Shown here in pieces: positions 20,624 through 29,927 of a DNA stretch of 49,411 nt (position 1 is the stretch's first letter; each line of letters begins with the position of its first letter). This DNA comes from Gammaproteobacteria bacterium (lineage in GTDB: Bacteria > Pseudomonadota > Gammaproteobacteria > Pseudomonadales > Azotimanducaceae): NCBI GenBank assembly GCA_009837185.1, contig VXUA01000076.1, positions 1 to 49,411 on the forward strand, read 5' to 3'. Below the pieces are notes generated by a model. It saw only the letters and a program-made list of their open reading frames with translations, searched no databases and had not been told where the DNA came from. Both the position numbers and the translations under genes were made by a program.

Positions 20624-21643
20624 ATGAGCAATTCTGCGAAAGACAGAGCTCTGGAAGTAGCACTGTCGCAAATAGAGAAACAGTTTGGTAAGGGCTCAAT
20701 GATGCGCTTGGGCGAGCAACGACAAGAGGAAATCCCCGTGATTTCCACTGGATCGCTCGCACTCGACATCGCACTTGGCGTTGGTGGTTTACCACGAGGT
20801 CGCGTCGTCGAAGTGTACGGTCCCGAGTCTTCTGGAAAAACGACGTTGACATTACACGTCGTCGCGGAAGCGCAAAAACTAGGTGGCACCTGTGCGTTCA
20901 TTGATGCCGAGCACGCGATGGATCCAATTTATGCCAAAAAGCTTGGTGTGAACACTGAGGAACTGTACGTATCGCAACCTGACACGGGCGAGCAAGCTTT
21001 AGAAATCTGTGACATGATGGTACGTTCCGGAGCGATTGATGTAATTGTCATTGACTCGGTCGCCGCGCTCACGCCGAAGGCCGAACTCGAAGGCGAGATG
21101 GGTGACTCACACGTTGGTCTCCAAGCGCGATTGATGAGTCAAGCATTGCGAAAAATGACCGCAAACATTAAGAATTCCAATACTTTGGTGATTTTCATAA
21201 ATCAAATTCGAAGCAAGATTGGTGTTATGTTCGGCTCACCCGAAACCACCACAGGTGGGAATGCGCTAAAGTTTTATGCCTCCGTACGTTTGGATATTCG
21301 TCGCATTGGACAGATTAAGGAAGGCGATGAAGTTCAGGGTAATCAGACCCGTGTGAAAGTACTAAAGAACAAGGTTGCACCGCCGTTCCGTCAAGCGGAG
21401 TTTCAGATCTTGTATAACGAAGGGATCAACTACGTCGGTGAGATTTTGGATATGGCCGTCGATCAAGGTTTATTGGAGAAGTCGGGTACTTGGTATTCAT
21501 TTAATGACGAGAGAATTGGACAAGGACGGCGCAACGCCGAATTGTGGCTCAAAAACAATGACGAAGTTTCCAATGAAATCGAAGCAAAAATCCGCGCTAA
21601 AGTATTTCACCAAGAGGTAACCGAAGACGGGACCGAGAACTAG
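20624..21643 (+). CDS. recA: Recombinase RecA
   Basis: Encodes 339 residues. It forms ATP-dependent filaments on single-stranded DNA for homologous recombination and stimulates LexA self-cleavage. Walker A is GPESSGKTT at about residues 66-74; the stretch [15 protein letters not shown] carries Walker B; loop L2 ([23 protein letters not shown]) is intact, as is the acidic C-terminal tail. AAGGAG lies 7 bp before the ATG. recX follows after 20 bp, so the two are probably cotranscribed under the LexA box at 20586. Confidence 0.98.
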   Translation: MSNSAKDRALEVALSQIEKQFGKGSMMRLGEQRQEEIPVISTGSLALDIALGVGGLPRGRVVEVYGPESSGKTTLTLHVVAEAQKLGGTCAFIDAEHAMDPIYAKKLGVNTEELYVSQPDTGEQALEICDMMVRSGAIDVIVIDSVAALTPKAELEGEMGDSHVGLQARLMSQALRKMTANIKNSNTLVIFINQIRSKIGVMFGSPETTTGGNALKFYASVRLDIRRIGQIKEGDEVQGNQTRVKVLKNKVAPPFRQAEFQILYNEGINYVGEILDMAVDQGLLEKSGTWYSFNDERIGQGRRNAELWLKNNDEVSNEIEAKIRAKVFHQEVTEDGTEN

Positions 21644-21663
21644 AGAAGTTGTAAACTGAGTTC

Positions 21664-22146
21664 GTGTCGAGACATAGGCCGACTCTAGACGCATCGCAAC
21701 TTAAAGAAATTGCGCTGAGGTTGCTTGCACGCCGCGAGCATTCCACTTACGAACTACGAACAAAACTACTAGCTCGAGGTGGCAGTGTCGAAGCGGTATC
21801 AGCCACACTTGACGAACTCAACACAGAGGAATACTTATCGGATTCTCGATTTACCGAAGTAGCGGTTCGCGCGCGTTTGCGTACGAACGATGGTCCAATC
21901 AAAATTCGCGCCTATTTGGTGCAACGTGGTATCATAGAATCGCTAATTAAGCAACATCTCCCGATCGATCAAGATTTTTGGCTTGAACGCGCGTTGAAAT
22001 TAGATCAATTGAATTGCCAGAAACGCAATATTTCAACCCAGGAAGTAGCGACGCACGAATCGTGGTCCTTTCGAAGCCGATTGTTAAAGAGTCGAGGTTA
22101 TCCAGCGAATATCATTCGACAGGTTTTGGAGTCGAAGCCTGATTAG
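21664..22146 (+). CDS. recX: Regulatory protein RecX
   Basis: Encodes 160 residues from a GTG start 20 bp after recA. It shows the three-helix-repeat layout of RecX: ALRLLARREHSTYELRTKLLARG, then YLSDSRFTE, then GPIKIRAYLVQRGI, then SRLLKSRGYPANIIRQVLE. RecX caps and disassembles RecA filaments. The gene order recA-recX-alaS matches many gammaproteobacteria. Confidence 0.92.
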   Translation: MSRHRPTLDASQLKEIALRLLARREHSTYELRTKLLARGGSVEAVSATLDELNTEEYLSDSRFTEVAVRARLRTNDGPIKIRAYLVQRGIIESLIKQHLPIDQDFWLERALKLDQLNCQKRNISTQEVATHESWSFRSRLLKSRGYPANIIRQVLESKPD

Positions 22147-22223
22147 TAAGGACGAGTGCTTGCTTATAAAGGTCATAAGACTCTATCTTAAGAGCCAGTC
22201 GATCCATATTTAGAAGATCCAAA

Positions 22224-24842
22224 ATGCGAACTGAAGAAATTAGACGAACATATCTCGAATACTTTCGAGAATTAGATCATAAGGTCTTTCCCTCAGCACC
22301 CTTAGTGCCCCAAAACGACCCAACCATCATGTTCACCGTAGCAGGAATGGTGCAGTTTAAAGACCAGCTCATTGGAGCTGAGACTCCAACCGTACGACGC
22401 GCAGCTTCCTGTCAGTTGTGCCTGCGTGCCGGTGGTAAGCACAACGATCTCGAAAATGTCGGCTACACGGCTCGCCACCATACGCTGTTCGAAATGCTTG
22501 GGAATTTCAGCTTCGGTGATTACTTCAAAGAAGAAGCAATTGACTGGGCGTGGAAATTCGTCATGGATGTATTGGATTTTGATCGAGACCAGATTTGGAT
22601 TTCGGTACATCCGACTGATGATGTCGCTCGTGATCTGTGGACGCGCAAAATTGGAATAAAGGCAGAACGCGTAGTCGATCATGCTGACAATTTTTGGGAA
22701 ATGGGAGAAACCGGTCCCTGCGGTCCAAACACCGAAATCTTTCTTGATCAAGGACCTGAGCTCGAAGGCGGACCGCCAGGTTCACCCAACGAAGACGGAG
22801 ATCGATTCCTAGAGTTTTGGAACTTGGTGTTCCCACAGTTTGATCGGCAACCAGATGGGGAATTAGTGCCACTAGCTGCCCTTGGAATTGATACTGGATT
22901 GGGTTTAGAACGCACAGCAGCGTTGATCCAAGGAGTCAACAGTAATTACGAGACGGATCTGTTTTCGCATGTAATCCAAACGACGGCCAGAATCGCGAAT
23001 ATCCGCGATCCAAATAAGGTTCAACAAGAACCGTCTTTAAAAGTGATTGCAGACCACATCAGATCATGCGCATTTCTCATTTCGGACGGAGTCTTGCCGA
23101 CGAATGAAGGACGAGGTTATGTCTTACGCCGGATCATACGCCGAGCTCTGAGGCACGGGTACAAGCTAGGAATTCAAGACCCCTTCTTTCACACTCTGGT
23201 AGGTCCACTTGCCGAGAGCATGGGAGAAACATATCGCTCGCTCACCGACAATCTAGAGCGAATCAGCACCTCGATACAGCGTGAAGAAGAAAAGTTTGCA
23301 AAAACACTACGCAACGGTATGACGCTGCTGGAAACCGAAATCGAAAACCTGTCAGGGAAGGTAATCGACGGTGAAATTGCGTTCAAGTTGTACGATACCT
23401 ATGGCTTTCCTCTAGATCTCACCGAAGATGTCGCACGCGAAAAAGACTTGACCGTTGATTGCGACAGTTTTAACGAACTCATGGAGCTCCAACGAATTCG
23501 AGCTCGTGCGGCAAGTCAATTTGAATCCAAACAGGACAGCAAACTACGGTTTGATACGGAGGTCGAATTCGAGGGTTATCACAGCCTCAACGTCGCCTCA
23601 TTAATCACAGACATATTTAAAACTTCAAACGGAACTCCAGATCCGGTTGATATGTTGAACGAAGGTGATACTGGCATCCTCGTGCTCGATCGTACTGGCT
23701 TTTATGGGGAAGCAGGAGGGCAAATTGGCGATACCGGAGAAATTTCGTCGTCAACTGGTACCTTTCAAGTGCGTGACACACAACGGATGGATCGTCAATT
23801 TCTGCATTATGGTGAGGTAACTCGCGGAGTACTTGGAAAAGGCGAAACGGTTACTACTCAAGTGGATTCAATTCGACGTCAAGATATTGCTCGAAATCAT
23901 ACCGCGACTCATTTATTACACGCAGCCTTGAAGAAAGTATTGGGACCACATGTACAGCAACGTGGTTCTTTGGTTACTCCAGATAGACTTCGCTTTGATT
24001 TCTCACACGATCAAGCGTTAACTCAGGACGAAGTTGAAGCATTAGAAGATTTGGTAAACGCTCAGATCGCGTTAAATAGTGAAGTCAAAACAGACGTGAT
24101 GCCGTATGACGAAGCAATTGCTAGCGGAGCGGTCGCAATGTTCGGCGAAAAGTACGATGACGTTGTTCGCGTGCTTGATGTGGGAAATGGTTTTTCTGTA
24201 GAACTCTGTGGTGGCACGCATGTGCTATACGTTGGAGAAATTGGTTCGCTCAAGATATACGCCGAAACAAGCATCGCGGCTGGAACTCGTCGCATTGAGG
24301 CCGTTACGGGTCGCGAAGCACAAGCTCGCGCTCGTTCGAATGAACGTACTTTGCAGCAATTAGCTCGAGTATTTCAAACTCAAACTAGCGAGCTCCCAAA
24401 TCGCGTCCAGTCCTTGATCGAAGAAAAAGCCGAGCTACTACAACAGATTAGGTCATTGTCGCAGCAGAGTCATGCGGATGTGGGCAAGGAACTTGTCGCT
24501 AACGCTGTCGAGATTAACGGAGTGTGTGTGGTGAGTGCTCAGGTAAATGGTGATGCAAAAGAAATGATGTCAATTTATGATGAAATCGCGTCAAAACTAC
24601 CGTGTAGGGTGGTGGTTTTGAGCGTCGAAGTACATAACAAGATCCAGCTCGTTTGTGGGGTCTCGAAGGACTTACGAGATCAGTTGCGCGCTGATAAGTT
24701 AGTGACCTTTGTTGGCGTTCAAGTGGGTGCCCGAGGAGGTGGTACACGGGAACTAGCTCGTGCTGGTGGCGGGACAAATTCTTCCGCGCTCGCCGACGCA
24801 TTACGGTCGGTTGAGACTTGGGTCGCTGAACGCACAACCTAA
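22224..24842 (+). CDS. alaS: Alanine--tRNA ligase
   Basis: Encodes 872 residues (E. coli 876). The class II catalytic core is N-terminal (starting MRTEEIRRTYLEYFRELDH, with motif 2 near FEMLGNFSFGDY). It is followed by the tRNA-recognition region, the editing domain with the zinc-binding HTATHLLHAAL and CGGTH motifs, and the C-terminal DHHA1 domain ending in GGGTNSS...ALRSVETWV. It charges tRNA-Ala and hydrolyses mischarged Ser/Gly-tRNA-Ala. lysC begins 6 bp after its stop, indicating one transcript. Confidence 0.98.
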   Translation: MRTEEIRRTYLEYFRELDHKVFPSAPLVPQNDPTIMFTVAGMVQFKDQLIGAETPTVRRAASCQLCLRAGGKHNDLENVGYTARHHTLFEMLGNFSFGDYFKEEAIDWAWKFVMDVLDFDRDQIWISVHPTDDVARDLWTRKIGIKAERVVDHADNFWEMGETGPCGPNTEIFLDQGPELEGGPPGSPNEDGDRFLEFWNLVFPQFDRQPDGELVPLAALGIDTGLGLERTAALIQGVNSNYETDLFSHVIQTTARIANIRDPNKVQQEPSLKVIADHIRSCAFLISDGVLPTNEGRGYVLRRIIRRALRHGYKLGIQDPFFHTLVGPLAESMGETYRSLTDNLERISTSIQREEEKFAKTLRNGMTLLETEIENLSGKVIDGEIAFKLYDTYGFPLDLTEDVAREKDLTVDCDSFNELMELQRIRARAASQFESKQDSKLRFDTEVEFEGYHSLNVASLITDIFKTSNGTPDPVDMLNEGDTGILVLDRTGFYGEAGGQIGDTGEISSSTGTFQVRDTQRMDRQFLHYGEVTRGVLGKGETVTTQVDSIRRQDIARNHTATHLLHAALKKVLGPHVQQRGSLVTPDRLRFDFSHDQALTQDEVEALEDLVNAQIALNSEVKTDVMPYDEAIASGAVAMFGEKYDDVVRVLDVGNGFSVELCGGTHVLYVGEIGSLKIYAETSIAAGTRRIEAVTGREAQARARSNERTLQQLARVFQTQTSELPNRVQSLIEEKAELLQQIRSLSQQSHADVGKELVANAVEINGVCVVSAQVNGDAKEMMSIYDEIASKLPCRVVVLSVEVHNKIQLVCGVSKDLRDQLRADKLVTFVGVQVGARGGGTRELARAGGGTNSSALADALRSVETWVAERTT

Positions 24843-24848
24843 TCCTCA

Positions 24849-26093
24849 ATGAGTTTGATCGTAACGAAGTTTGGTGGCACGTCGTTATGTGATCTTGAAC
24901 GAGTTCAAGCTGCCGCACAAAAAGCCGTAGCCTGCCGTCAGGAAGGACACGAAGTCATTGTTGTTGTGTCCGCAATGGCCGGCGAAACAGATAAGCTGGA
25001 AGATCTCGGATACTCGATTTCAACTCGTCCAGACCCCCGGGAAATGGACGTACTGTTGGCATCCGGCGAGCAAGTGTCTATTGCGCTCATCGCTATGGCA
25101 ATTCAAGATCTTGGAGTACCAGCAATGTCCTATTTGGGAAATCAAGTGCCTGTGTACACCACTGAGTGTCATCAACGGGCAAGAATTACTGAAGTTGGAT
25201 GCGAAGAACTGCGTCGTTCAATAGATCAAGGAGCAATTCCAGTCGTTGCAGGATTTCAAGGAGTTGCCTCCACTGGTGAGATTACTACGATTGGTCGCGG
25301 CGGATCGGATACTACCGCAGTGGCGATTGCTGTCGCTATGGGGGCTTTGGAATGTCGCATCTACACTGATGTTGATGGCGTATATACCGCGGATCCACGC
25401 ATAGTCGAACAAGCGAGACGCATGGATCGTGTGACTTTCGAGGAAATGCTTGAACTTGCTGCTCTCGGGGCTGAAGTGTTACACTTGAGGTCGGTCGAAT
25501 ATGCTCGTAGGTATTCGATACCGCTAAAAGTGTTTTCAAGCTTCATAGACGGTCCAGGAACACTAATTGTGGAAGAAGGAGAATCAATGGAACAGCCAGA
25601 AGTGTCTGCCATAACTTTCGATAAGAACGAGGCTAAAGTAACTATTACAAACGTTCCAGACATCCCAGGCATCGCTTATCAATTATTGGGTCCGGTAGGC
25701 GATGCGAATATCTCTGTCGACATGATCGTACAAAACGTAAGTAGAGATGAACGAACGGATTTGACGTTTACCGTACCGCGAAATGATTTTGAACAGAGTC
25801 TGGAAATTTTGCGAGATCAAGTTATTCGTTTGCGACGTGAGGCGGAAGATCCCACTCTGTACGAAATGGAAGTGATCGGAGATGACGCAATCGCTAAGGT
25901 AACCGCGGTCGGTTTAGGCATGCGTTCCCATGCAGGAATTGCTACGAAAATGTTTGAAACGCTAGCTCAGTACGGTATCAATATACAGATGATCTCGACC
26001 TCGGAGATCAAGATCTCAGTCGTGATACACGAAGACTTTTGCGAATTGGCCGTTCGAATGCTTCACTCCGCGTTTGATTTGGGAGCCGATTGA
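24849..26093 (+). CDS. lysC: Aspartate kinase (lysine/threonine-sensitive type)
   Basis: Encodes 414 residues. It phosphorylates aspartate, the first step toward Lys, Met, Thr and diaminopimelate. The kinase domain begins with IVTKFGGTSL; FQGVASTGEITTIGRGGSDTTA and YTDVDGVYTADPR mark the nucleotide and aspartate site. Two C-terminal ACT domains (from about residue 262) bind the feedback inhibitor. The length and tandem ACT layout match the monofunctional Pseudomonas-type enzyme. A strong internal start within it (25587) would yield the separate beta subunit. Confidence 0.96.
   Translation: MSLIVTKFGGTSLCDLERVQAAAQKAVACRQEGHEVIVVVSAMAGETDKLEDLGYSISTRPDPREMDVLLASGEQVSIALIAMAIQDLGVPAMSYLGNQVPVYTTECHQRARITEVGCEELRRSIDQGAIPVVAGFQGVASTGEITTIGRGGSDTTAVAIAVAMGALECRIYTDVDGVYTADPRIVEQARRMDRVTFEEMLELAALGAEVLHLRSVEYARRYSIPLKVFSSFIDGPGTLIVEEGESMEQPEVSAITFDKNEAKVTITNVPDIPGIAYQLLGPVGDANISVDMIVQNVSRDERTDLTFTVPRNDFEQSLEILRDQVIRLRREAEDPTLYEMEVIGDDAIAKVTAVGLGMRSHAGIATKMFETLAQYGINIQMISTSEIKISVVIHEDFCELAVRMLHSAFDLGAD
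25587..26093 (+). CDS. lysC: Aspartate kinase beta subunit (in-frame internal start)
   Basis: Within lysC, ATG 25587 is in frame and preceded by GAAGGAG with a 5-6 bp spacer, better than the site of the full-length start. Translation from here gives 168 residues, exactly the two ACT domains. In Bacillus, Corynebacterium and Pseudomonas aspartokinases the same internal initiation makes the beta subunit of an alpha2-beta2 enzyme. The internal site is seen; its use here is inference from those families. Confidence 0.6.
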   Translation: MEQPEVSAITFDKNEAKVTITNVPDIPGIAYQLLGPVGDANISVDMIVQNVSRDERTDLTFTVPRNDFEQSLEILRDQVIRLRREAEDPTLYEMEVIGDDAIAKVTAVGLGMRSHAGIATKMFETLAQYGINIQMISTSEIKISVVIHEDFCELAVRMLHSAFDLGAD

Positions 26094-26104
26094 ATATTCG
26101 AATA

Positions 26105-26120
26105 CTGTATAATATAACAG
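26105..26120. promoter_or_regulatory. LexA-like box between lysC and csrA
   Basis: The palindrome CTGTATAATATAACAG matches the gammaproteobacterial pattern CTGT-N8-ACAG exactly and is preceded by TA. A perfect -10 hexamer TATAAT (26108-26113) lies inside it; no good -35 is seen 16-18 bp upstream. It starts 12 bp after the lysC stop and 215 bp before csrA. Which transcript it controls is unclear. Confidence 0.5.
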
Positions 26121-26151
26121 GACAACAAATAATTCCTGAATCTTGGAACCA

Positions 26152-26212
26152 CTTTGTTCGTTTGAGGTAATTCACTTGCCCATGCTGTTCCTGACTGGCT
26201 TTACGAACAAAG
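26152..26212. other. Long-loop inverted repeat in the lysC-csrA intergenic region
   Basis: CTTTGTTCGT (26152-26161) pairs perfectly with ACGAACAAAG (26203-26212), with a 41-nt loop. TTTTT occurs about 12 nt beyond. Together with the LexA-like box upstream this could be the body of a short RNA, or merely the lysC transcript end. Only the repeat itself is certain. Confidence 0.4.
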
Positions 26213-26275
26213 ATATTTGGTGTTTTTATTCCGAGTAAAATTAATTGTTGATAAAAGGAAATTATGTACGCGAGG

Positions 26276-26303
26276 CGTCTAGTTAGATAAGGGCAACTAG
26301 ACG
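26276..26303 (+). promoter_or_regulatory. Hairpin in the csrA leader
   Basis: CGTCTAGTT (26276-26284) pairs with AACTAGACG (26295-26303) in a 9-bp stem with loop AGATAAGGGC, about 30 bp before the csrA ATG. The downstream Shine-Dalgarno GGAGGAGG (26322-26329) contains two GGA motifs, the core recognised by CsrA, so autorepression as in E. coli is plausible. A tiny 8-codon frame (ATG 26264, MYARRLVR) with AGGAA before it runs into the stem. Confidence 0.45.
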
Positions 26304-26334
26304 AAGCGGAGTACCATTCACGGAGGAGGTTGCG

Positions 26335-26505
26335 ATGCTTATCCTCACACGACGCATCAATGAGACATTAGTAATCGACGGTAAGATTGAAGTAACTGTA
26401 TTAGATACACGGGGAAATCAGGTACGAATAGGAATCGCTGCACCTCGTGACGTGATCGTCCACAGAAAAGAAATCTTAGAAAAGAAACAAAAGCAGAAAG
26501 CCTGA
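26335..26505 (+). CDS. csrA: Carbon storage regulator CsrA
   Basis: Encodes 56 residues, short enough to be missed by length filters. The protein is [16 protein letters not shown]... followed by the [17 protein letters not shown] core, the canonical CsrA beta strands plus C-terminal helix; the RNA-binding residues Arg6/Arg7 region and V-H-R-x-E-I are intact. CsrA is a dimeric mRNA-binding protein that blocks or stabilises transcripts at GGA motifs. A very strong GGAGGAGG lies 5 bp before the ATG. The neighbourhood alaS-lysC-csrA-tRNA is conserved in gammaproteobacteria. Confidence 0.96.
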   Translation: MLILTRRINETLVIDGKIEVTVLDTRGNQVRIGIAAPRDVIVHRKEILEKKQKQKA

Positions 26506-26576
26506 TTCTTCGTATTTAGTGTTTGTGCTGGTCGTGAGGTAGCTTAGTCTTGCCTTATCTCTTACAAGTAATCCAT

Positions 26577-26653
26577 GCGCCTGTGGCCAAACTGGATAAG
26601 GCACCAGTCTACGAAACTGGCGACTACAGGTTCGAGTCCTGTCAGGCGCGCCA
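26577..26653 (+). tRNA. tRNA-Arg (ACG)
   Basis: A 77-nt cloverleaf with encoded CCA. Acceptor GCGCCTG pairs with CAGGCGC; the anticodon stem CCAGT/ACTGG encloses the loop CTACGAA (anticodon ACG, read as ICG); the T-loop is TTCGAGT. It decodes CGU/CGC/CGA after A34-to-inosine editing. It follows csrA, as in enteric genomes. Confidence 0.96.
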
Positions 26654-26672
26654 ATTTGGTCGCAACGACACT

Positions 26673-26762
26673 GGAGAGGTGGCCGAGTGGTTGAAGGCGC
26701 TCCCCTGCTAAGGGAGTATGGGCAGAAACCCATCGAGGGTTCGAATCCCTCCCTCTCCGCCA
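26673..26762 (+). tRNA. tRNA-Ser (GCT)
   Basis: A 90-nt class II tRNA with encoded CCA. Acceptor GGAGAGG pairs with CCTCTCC; the anticodon stem CTCCC/GGGAG holds the loop CTGCTAA (anticodon GCT, decoding AGC/AGU). A long variable arm (TATGGGCAGAAACCCATC) precedes the T arm with TTCGAAT. It lies 19 bp after tRNA-Arg, probably on the same transcript. Confidence 0.96.
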
Positions 26763-26860
26763 ATGTTCGTGCTTGTCCGACTGCGCAACGAACTCTAGCA
26801 GTACTCAAACACTCCAAGAAAATCAAAAAAAGAGGTGAAGCACTTGCTCCACCCCTTAGA

Positions 26861-26924
26861 GCTGAAGGCGAACCTTCAGCGAAGCGATAGTCGAATAAGG
26901 GCTAGTTAATCAAAACTAACTAGC
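26861..26924. repeat. Two perfect inverted repeats downstream of the tRNA pair
   Basis: GCTGAAGG-CGAA-CCTTCAGC (26861-26880) and GCTAGTTA-ATCAAAAC-TAACTAGC (26901-26924) are both 8-bp perfect stems. They lie between the tRNA genes and the convergent EF-hand gene end at 26934. Neither is followed by a T-run on either strand, so they are not textbook intrinsic terminators, though they may be processing or termination hairpins for the convergent transcripts. Confidence 0.4.
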
Positions 26925-26933
26925 TGGAAGAAA

Positions 26934-27515
26934 TTAAGGAGATCCACCTCCTGGGCGTTGCCAATTTCCGCCGCCACCTTGACCGCCTTGACCACGTTGC
27001 CAATTGCCACCGCCTTGTTGCATTCGATCTCGCATTCGTTCCATGTACGCTTCGACGTCAAAAGCTTCCGTCAGTTCCTCAGAAGTGATACTTCCGTCGT
27101 CGTCGGCATCGACTTCTGCAAACTTCGCATCGTACAGCTTCTTGAGCGCATCTTCTTCGCTCTCGTCGTCTTCTGCTGACTCGTCAGCCGTAGCTTCCTC
27201 TTCTTCGGCTTCGGAAGCCTCAGCGTCTTCGTCGTCAGACTCTTCTTCGTCTTCAGCATCGTCTTCTGCAAACCAAGAACTGTACCTTTCGTTTGTGGCA
27301 AATTCCATAAATTCTTCTTTTGACAATTCACCATCGTCGTCAGTGTCCATGGTTTCCATGGCGCGATCAACCATGCGTGGTTTCCAGGATTCTGGATCCC
27401 TGTTACCGCCACCTTGGCCTCCTCCCCAGCCACCACCACCTTGGCCTTGCGCGAGCAAGGGGAGTACAAAGATTAGAGAGAGTGCCGAAATGGCAATCAA
27501 TAGTTTGCTCTTCAT
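26934..27515 (-). CDS. Secreted acidic EF-hand protein, Gly-rich
   Basis: Encodes 193 residues. A signal peptide (MKSKLLIAISALSLIFVLPLLA) is followed by a Gly/Trp-rich segment, an EF-hand loop DTDDDGELSKEE, an Asp/Glu/Ser/Ala low-complexity stretch of about 45 residues, a second EF-hand DADDDGSITSEE, and a C-terminal Gly/Gln/Trp-repeat tail (GGGNWQRGQGG). It is probably exported, with calcium-binding and interaction tails. It lies 124 bp downstream of another acidic EF-hand gene on the same strand, with a hairpin between. No specific family recognised. Confidence 0.75.
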   Translation of the reverse strand: MKSKLLIAISALSLIFVLPLLAQGQGGGGWGGGQGGGNRDPESWKPRMVDRAMETMDTDDDGELSKEEFMEFATNERYSSWFAEDDAEDEEESDDEDAEASEAEEEEATADESAEDDESEEDALKKLYDAKFAEVDADDDGSITSEELTEAFDVEAYMERMRDRMQQGGGNWQRGQGGQGGGGNWQRPGGGSP

Positions 27516-27575
27516 ATTGTTGTTCCCAAAAAGTTAGTAAAAACTTGCTTTCAAACTATTTTACGAAGAGGTTTG

Positions 27576-27599
27576 AAAAATCCTTTAGAGAAGGATTTC
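27576..27599 (-). terminator. Terminator between the two acidic EF-hand genes
   Basis: On the minus strand AAATCCTT-CTCTA-AAGGATTT is followed by T residues, 41 bp after the stop of 27640-28176. An overlapping inverted repeat TTTCAAAC/GTTTGAAA lies just beyond it. The two EF-hand genes are therefore probably separate units. Confidence 0.5.
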
Positions 27600-27639
27600 T
27601 ATTGTTTTACGACAACACGCCGATTACGAGAAAGACAGA

Positions 27640-28176
27640 TTAACCTTCCTCCTCTTCGTCTTCTTCGTCGCTTTCTTCATCGTCAGATTCTTCTTCTTCG
27701 TCTTCAGAAATATCTTCGCCCATCATTAGTTTCATAATTTTTTGCGAGATATCAAACTGAAAATCCGCTGTTTCGTCTAATGACATTAAGTCGTCATCGT
27801 CACCATCGGCACCTTCAAACATCTTTTTCATTCGTTCTGCTTTTTCTTCGTCAGTTTCCCCGTCCGGTGCACCCAGCTTCTTCATAGCAGCCTTCATCTC
27901 TGCAGGCATCATCTCTGCCCCCTGTGCCATTTCAGCTTCCGCCTCGTCCACCATCGTTGTGAATTCGTCAAGGGAAAGACTACCGTCCTCGTCTTCGTCA
28001 TATTCCTTCATTGACACTTCAGCTGACTCTTTTGCCTGTGCTTTCATCATTTCTTTCATTTCTTCTTCAGATGGCATCTGAAAGCCGCCCATACCTCCTT
28101 GTTGCGCTATGACTGCTCCTCCCACGACTGTTAGCAGTGAGACAAGTACGGTCACGATTGATTTTTGGGTTTTCAT
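27640..28176 (-). CDS. Secreted acidic EF-hand protein, Met-rich
   Basis: Encodes 178 residues. A signal peptide (MKTQKSIVTVLVSLLTVVGGAVIA) precedes Gly/Met/Gln-rich sequence, a helical Met/Lys/Glu-rich region, an EF-hand loop DEDEDGSLSLDE and a second, less canonical loop DGDDDDLMSLDE. The last 25 residues are almost wholly Asp/Glu/Ser. GGAGAAG lies close before the ATG at 28176. It resembles its neighbour 26934-27515 in layout rather than in detail. Function unknown. Confidence 0.75.
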   Translation of the reverse strand: MKTQKSIVTVLVSLLTVVGGAVIAQQGGMGGFQMPSEEEMKEMMKAQAKESAEVSMKEYDEDEDGSLSLDEFTTMVDEAEAEMAQGAEMMPAEMKAAMKKLGAPDGETDEEKAERMKKMFEGADGDDDDLMSLDETADFQFDISQKIMKLMMGEDISEDEEEESDDEESDEEDEEEEG

Positions 28177-28738
28177 AAGAACACTTCTCCTTGAGTTAAA
28201 GATTCTTGACTAAAGTCAGTCAAAACTTTCGGTGCCTTTTCCAAGCACCACCAATTGTTCGCAAGAACGATATCTCTTCAGTCTACCCTTCTTACTTGGC
28301 CATTTAAAGTCACTTACAGCACCAAACTAACCACAACTTAGTTGTGCAAATTCAGTGTGTGATCTTTTGAGGTCCACACATTACGATTTTAACCAGTTAA
28401 TCGGGAAGAGTTTCAATTCGAACGACAATCCTCATTATTCACCCTCTAGTGCCCGTTCGAATACTCTCAGTTTCTTCCAAGAACTTCGTCAGATTGACGT
28501 CCCGTGCTTGGTTCGTTTGATGAAGACTTGTCTATGACCGATTCAATTAATTGCTTGATTGTCGTAGCATCCTATTTAGGGGCTATAGCTTGTTCATCGA
28601 CTGAGTGATGCGGCATGTCCCCGGCTACCGCAAACTGGTTGTTGGAGTCTAACTATCTTGTGCGCAGAGACTTGAACTTGTCAGTTTCGCTCTAAAGCTA
28701 ACTCTTCAAGAGAACTGAAGTGAACTACGACGCTGATC
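28177..28738. other. 562-bp region without a supported gene
   Basis: Contains the upstream region of the Met-rich EF-hand gene and the 3' flank of the formaldehyde dehydrogenase gene. A small inverted repeat GGTGC/GCACC lies at 28231-28249. A 60-codon plus-strand frame (28355-28537) has no ribosome site and non-protein-like composition. Nothing else is seen. Confidence 0.4.
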
Positions 28739-29860
<1,122 letters not shown>

Positions 29861-29927
29861 TTAATTGTTTTGGAAGTAGGGTGCATCGAAGGTGTGCATG
29901 GCGTTTAATTCTGGTTGTACTAGCTTA

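Noticed and set aside
26476-26826. 116-codon minus-strand frame across the tRNA pair
   Set aside because: It is antisense to two complete tRNA genes and has no coding signature.
26577-26933. tRNA-associated integration site or genomic island
   Set aside because: No integrase, no duplicated tRNA 3' end and no phage genes follow the tRNAs.
28355-28537. 60-codon plus-strand frame upstream of the Met-rich EF-hand gene
   Set aside because: No ribosome site, no recognisable domain and unlikely composition.
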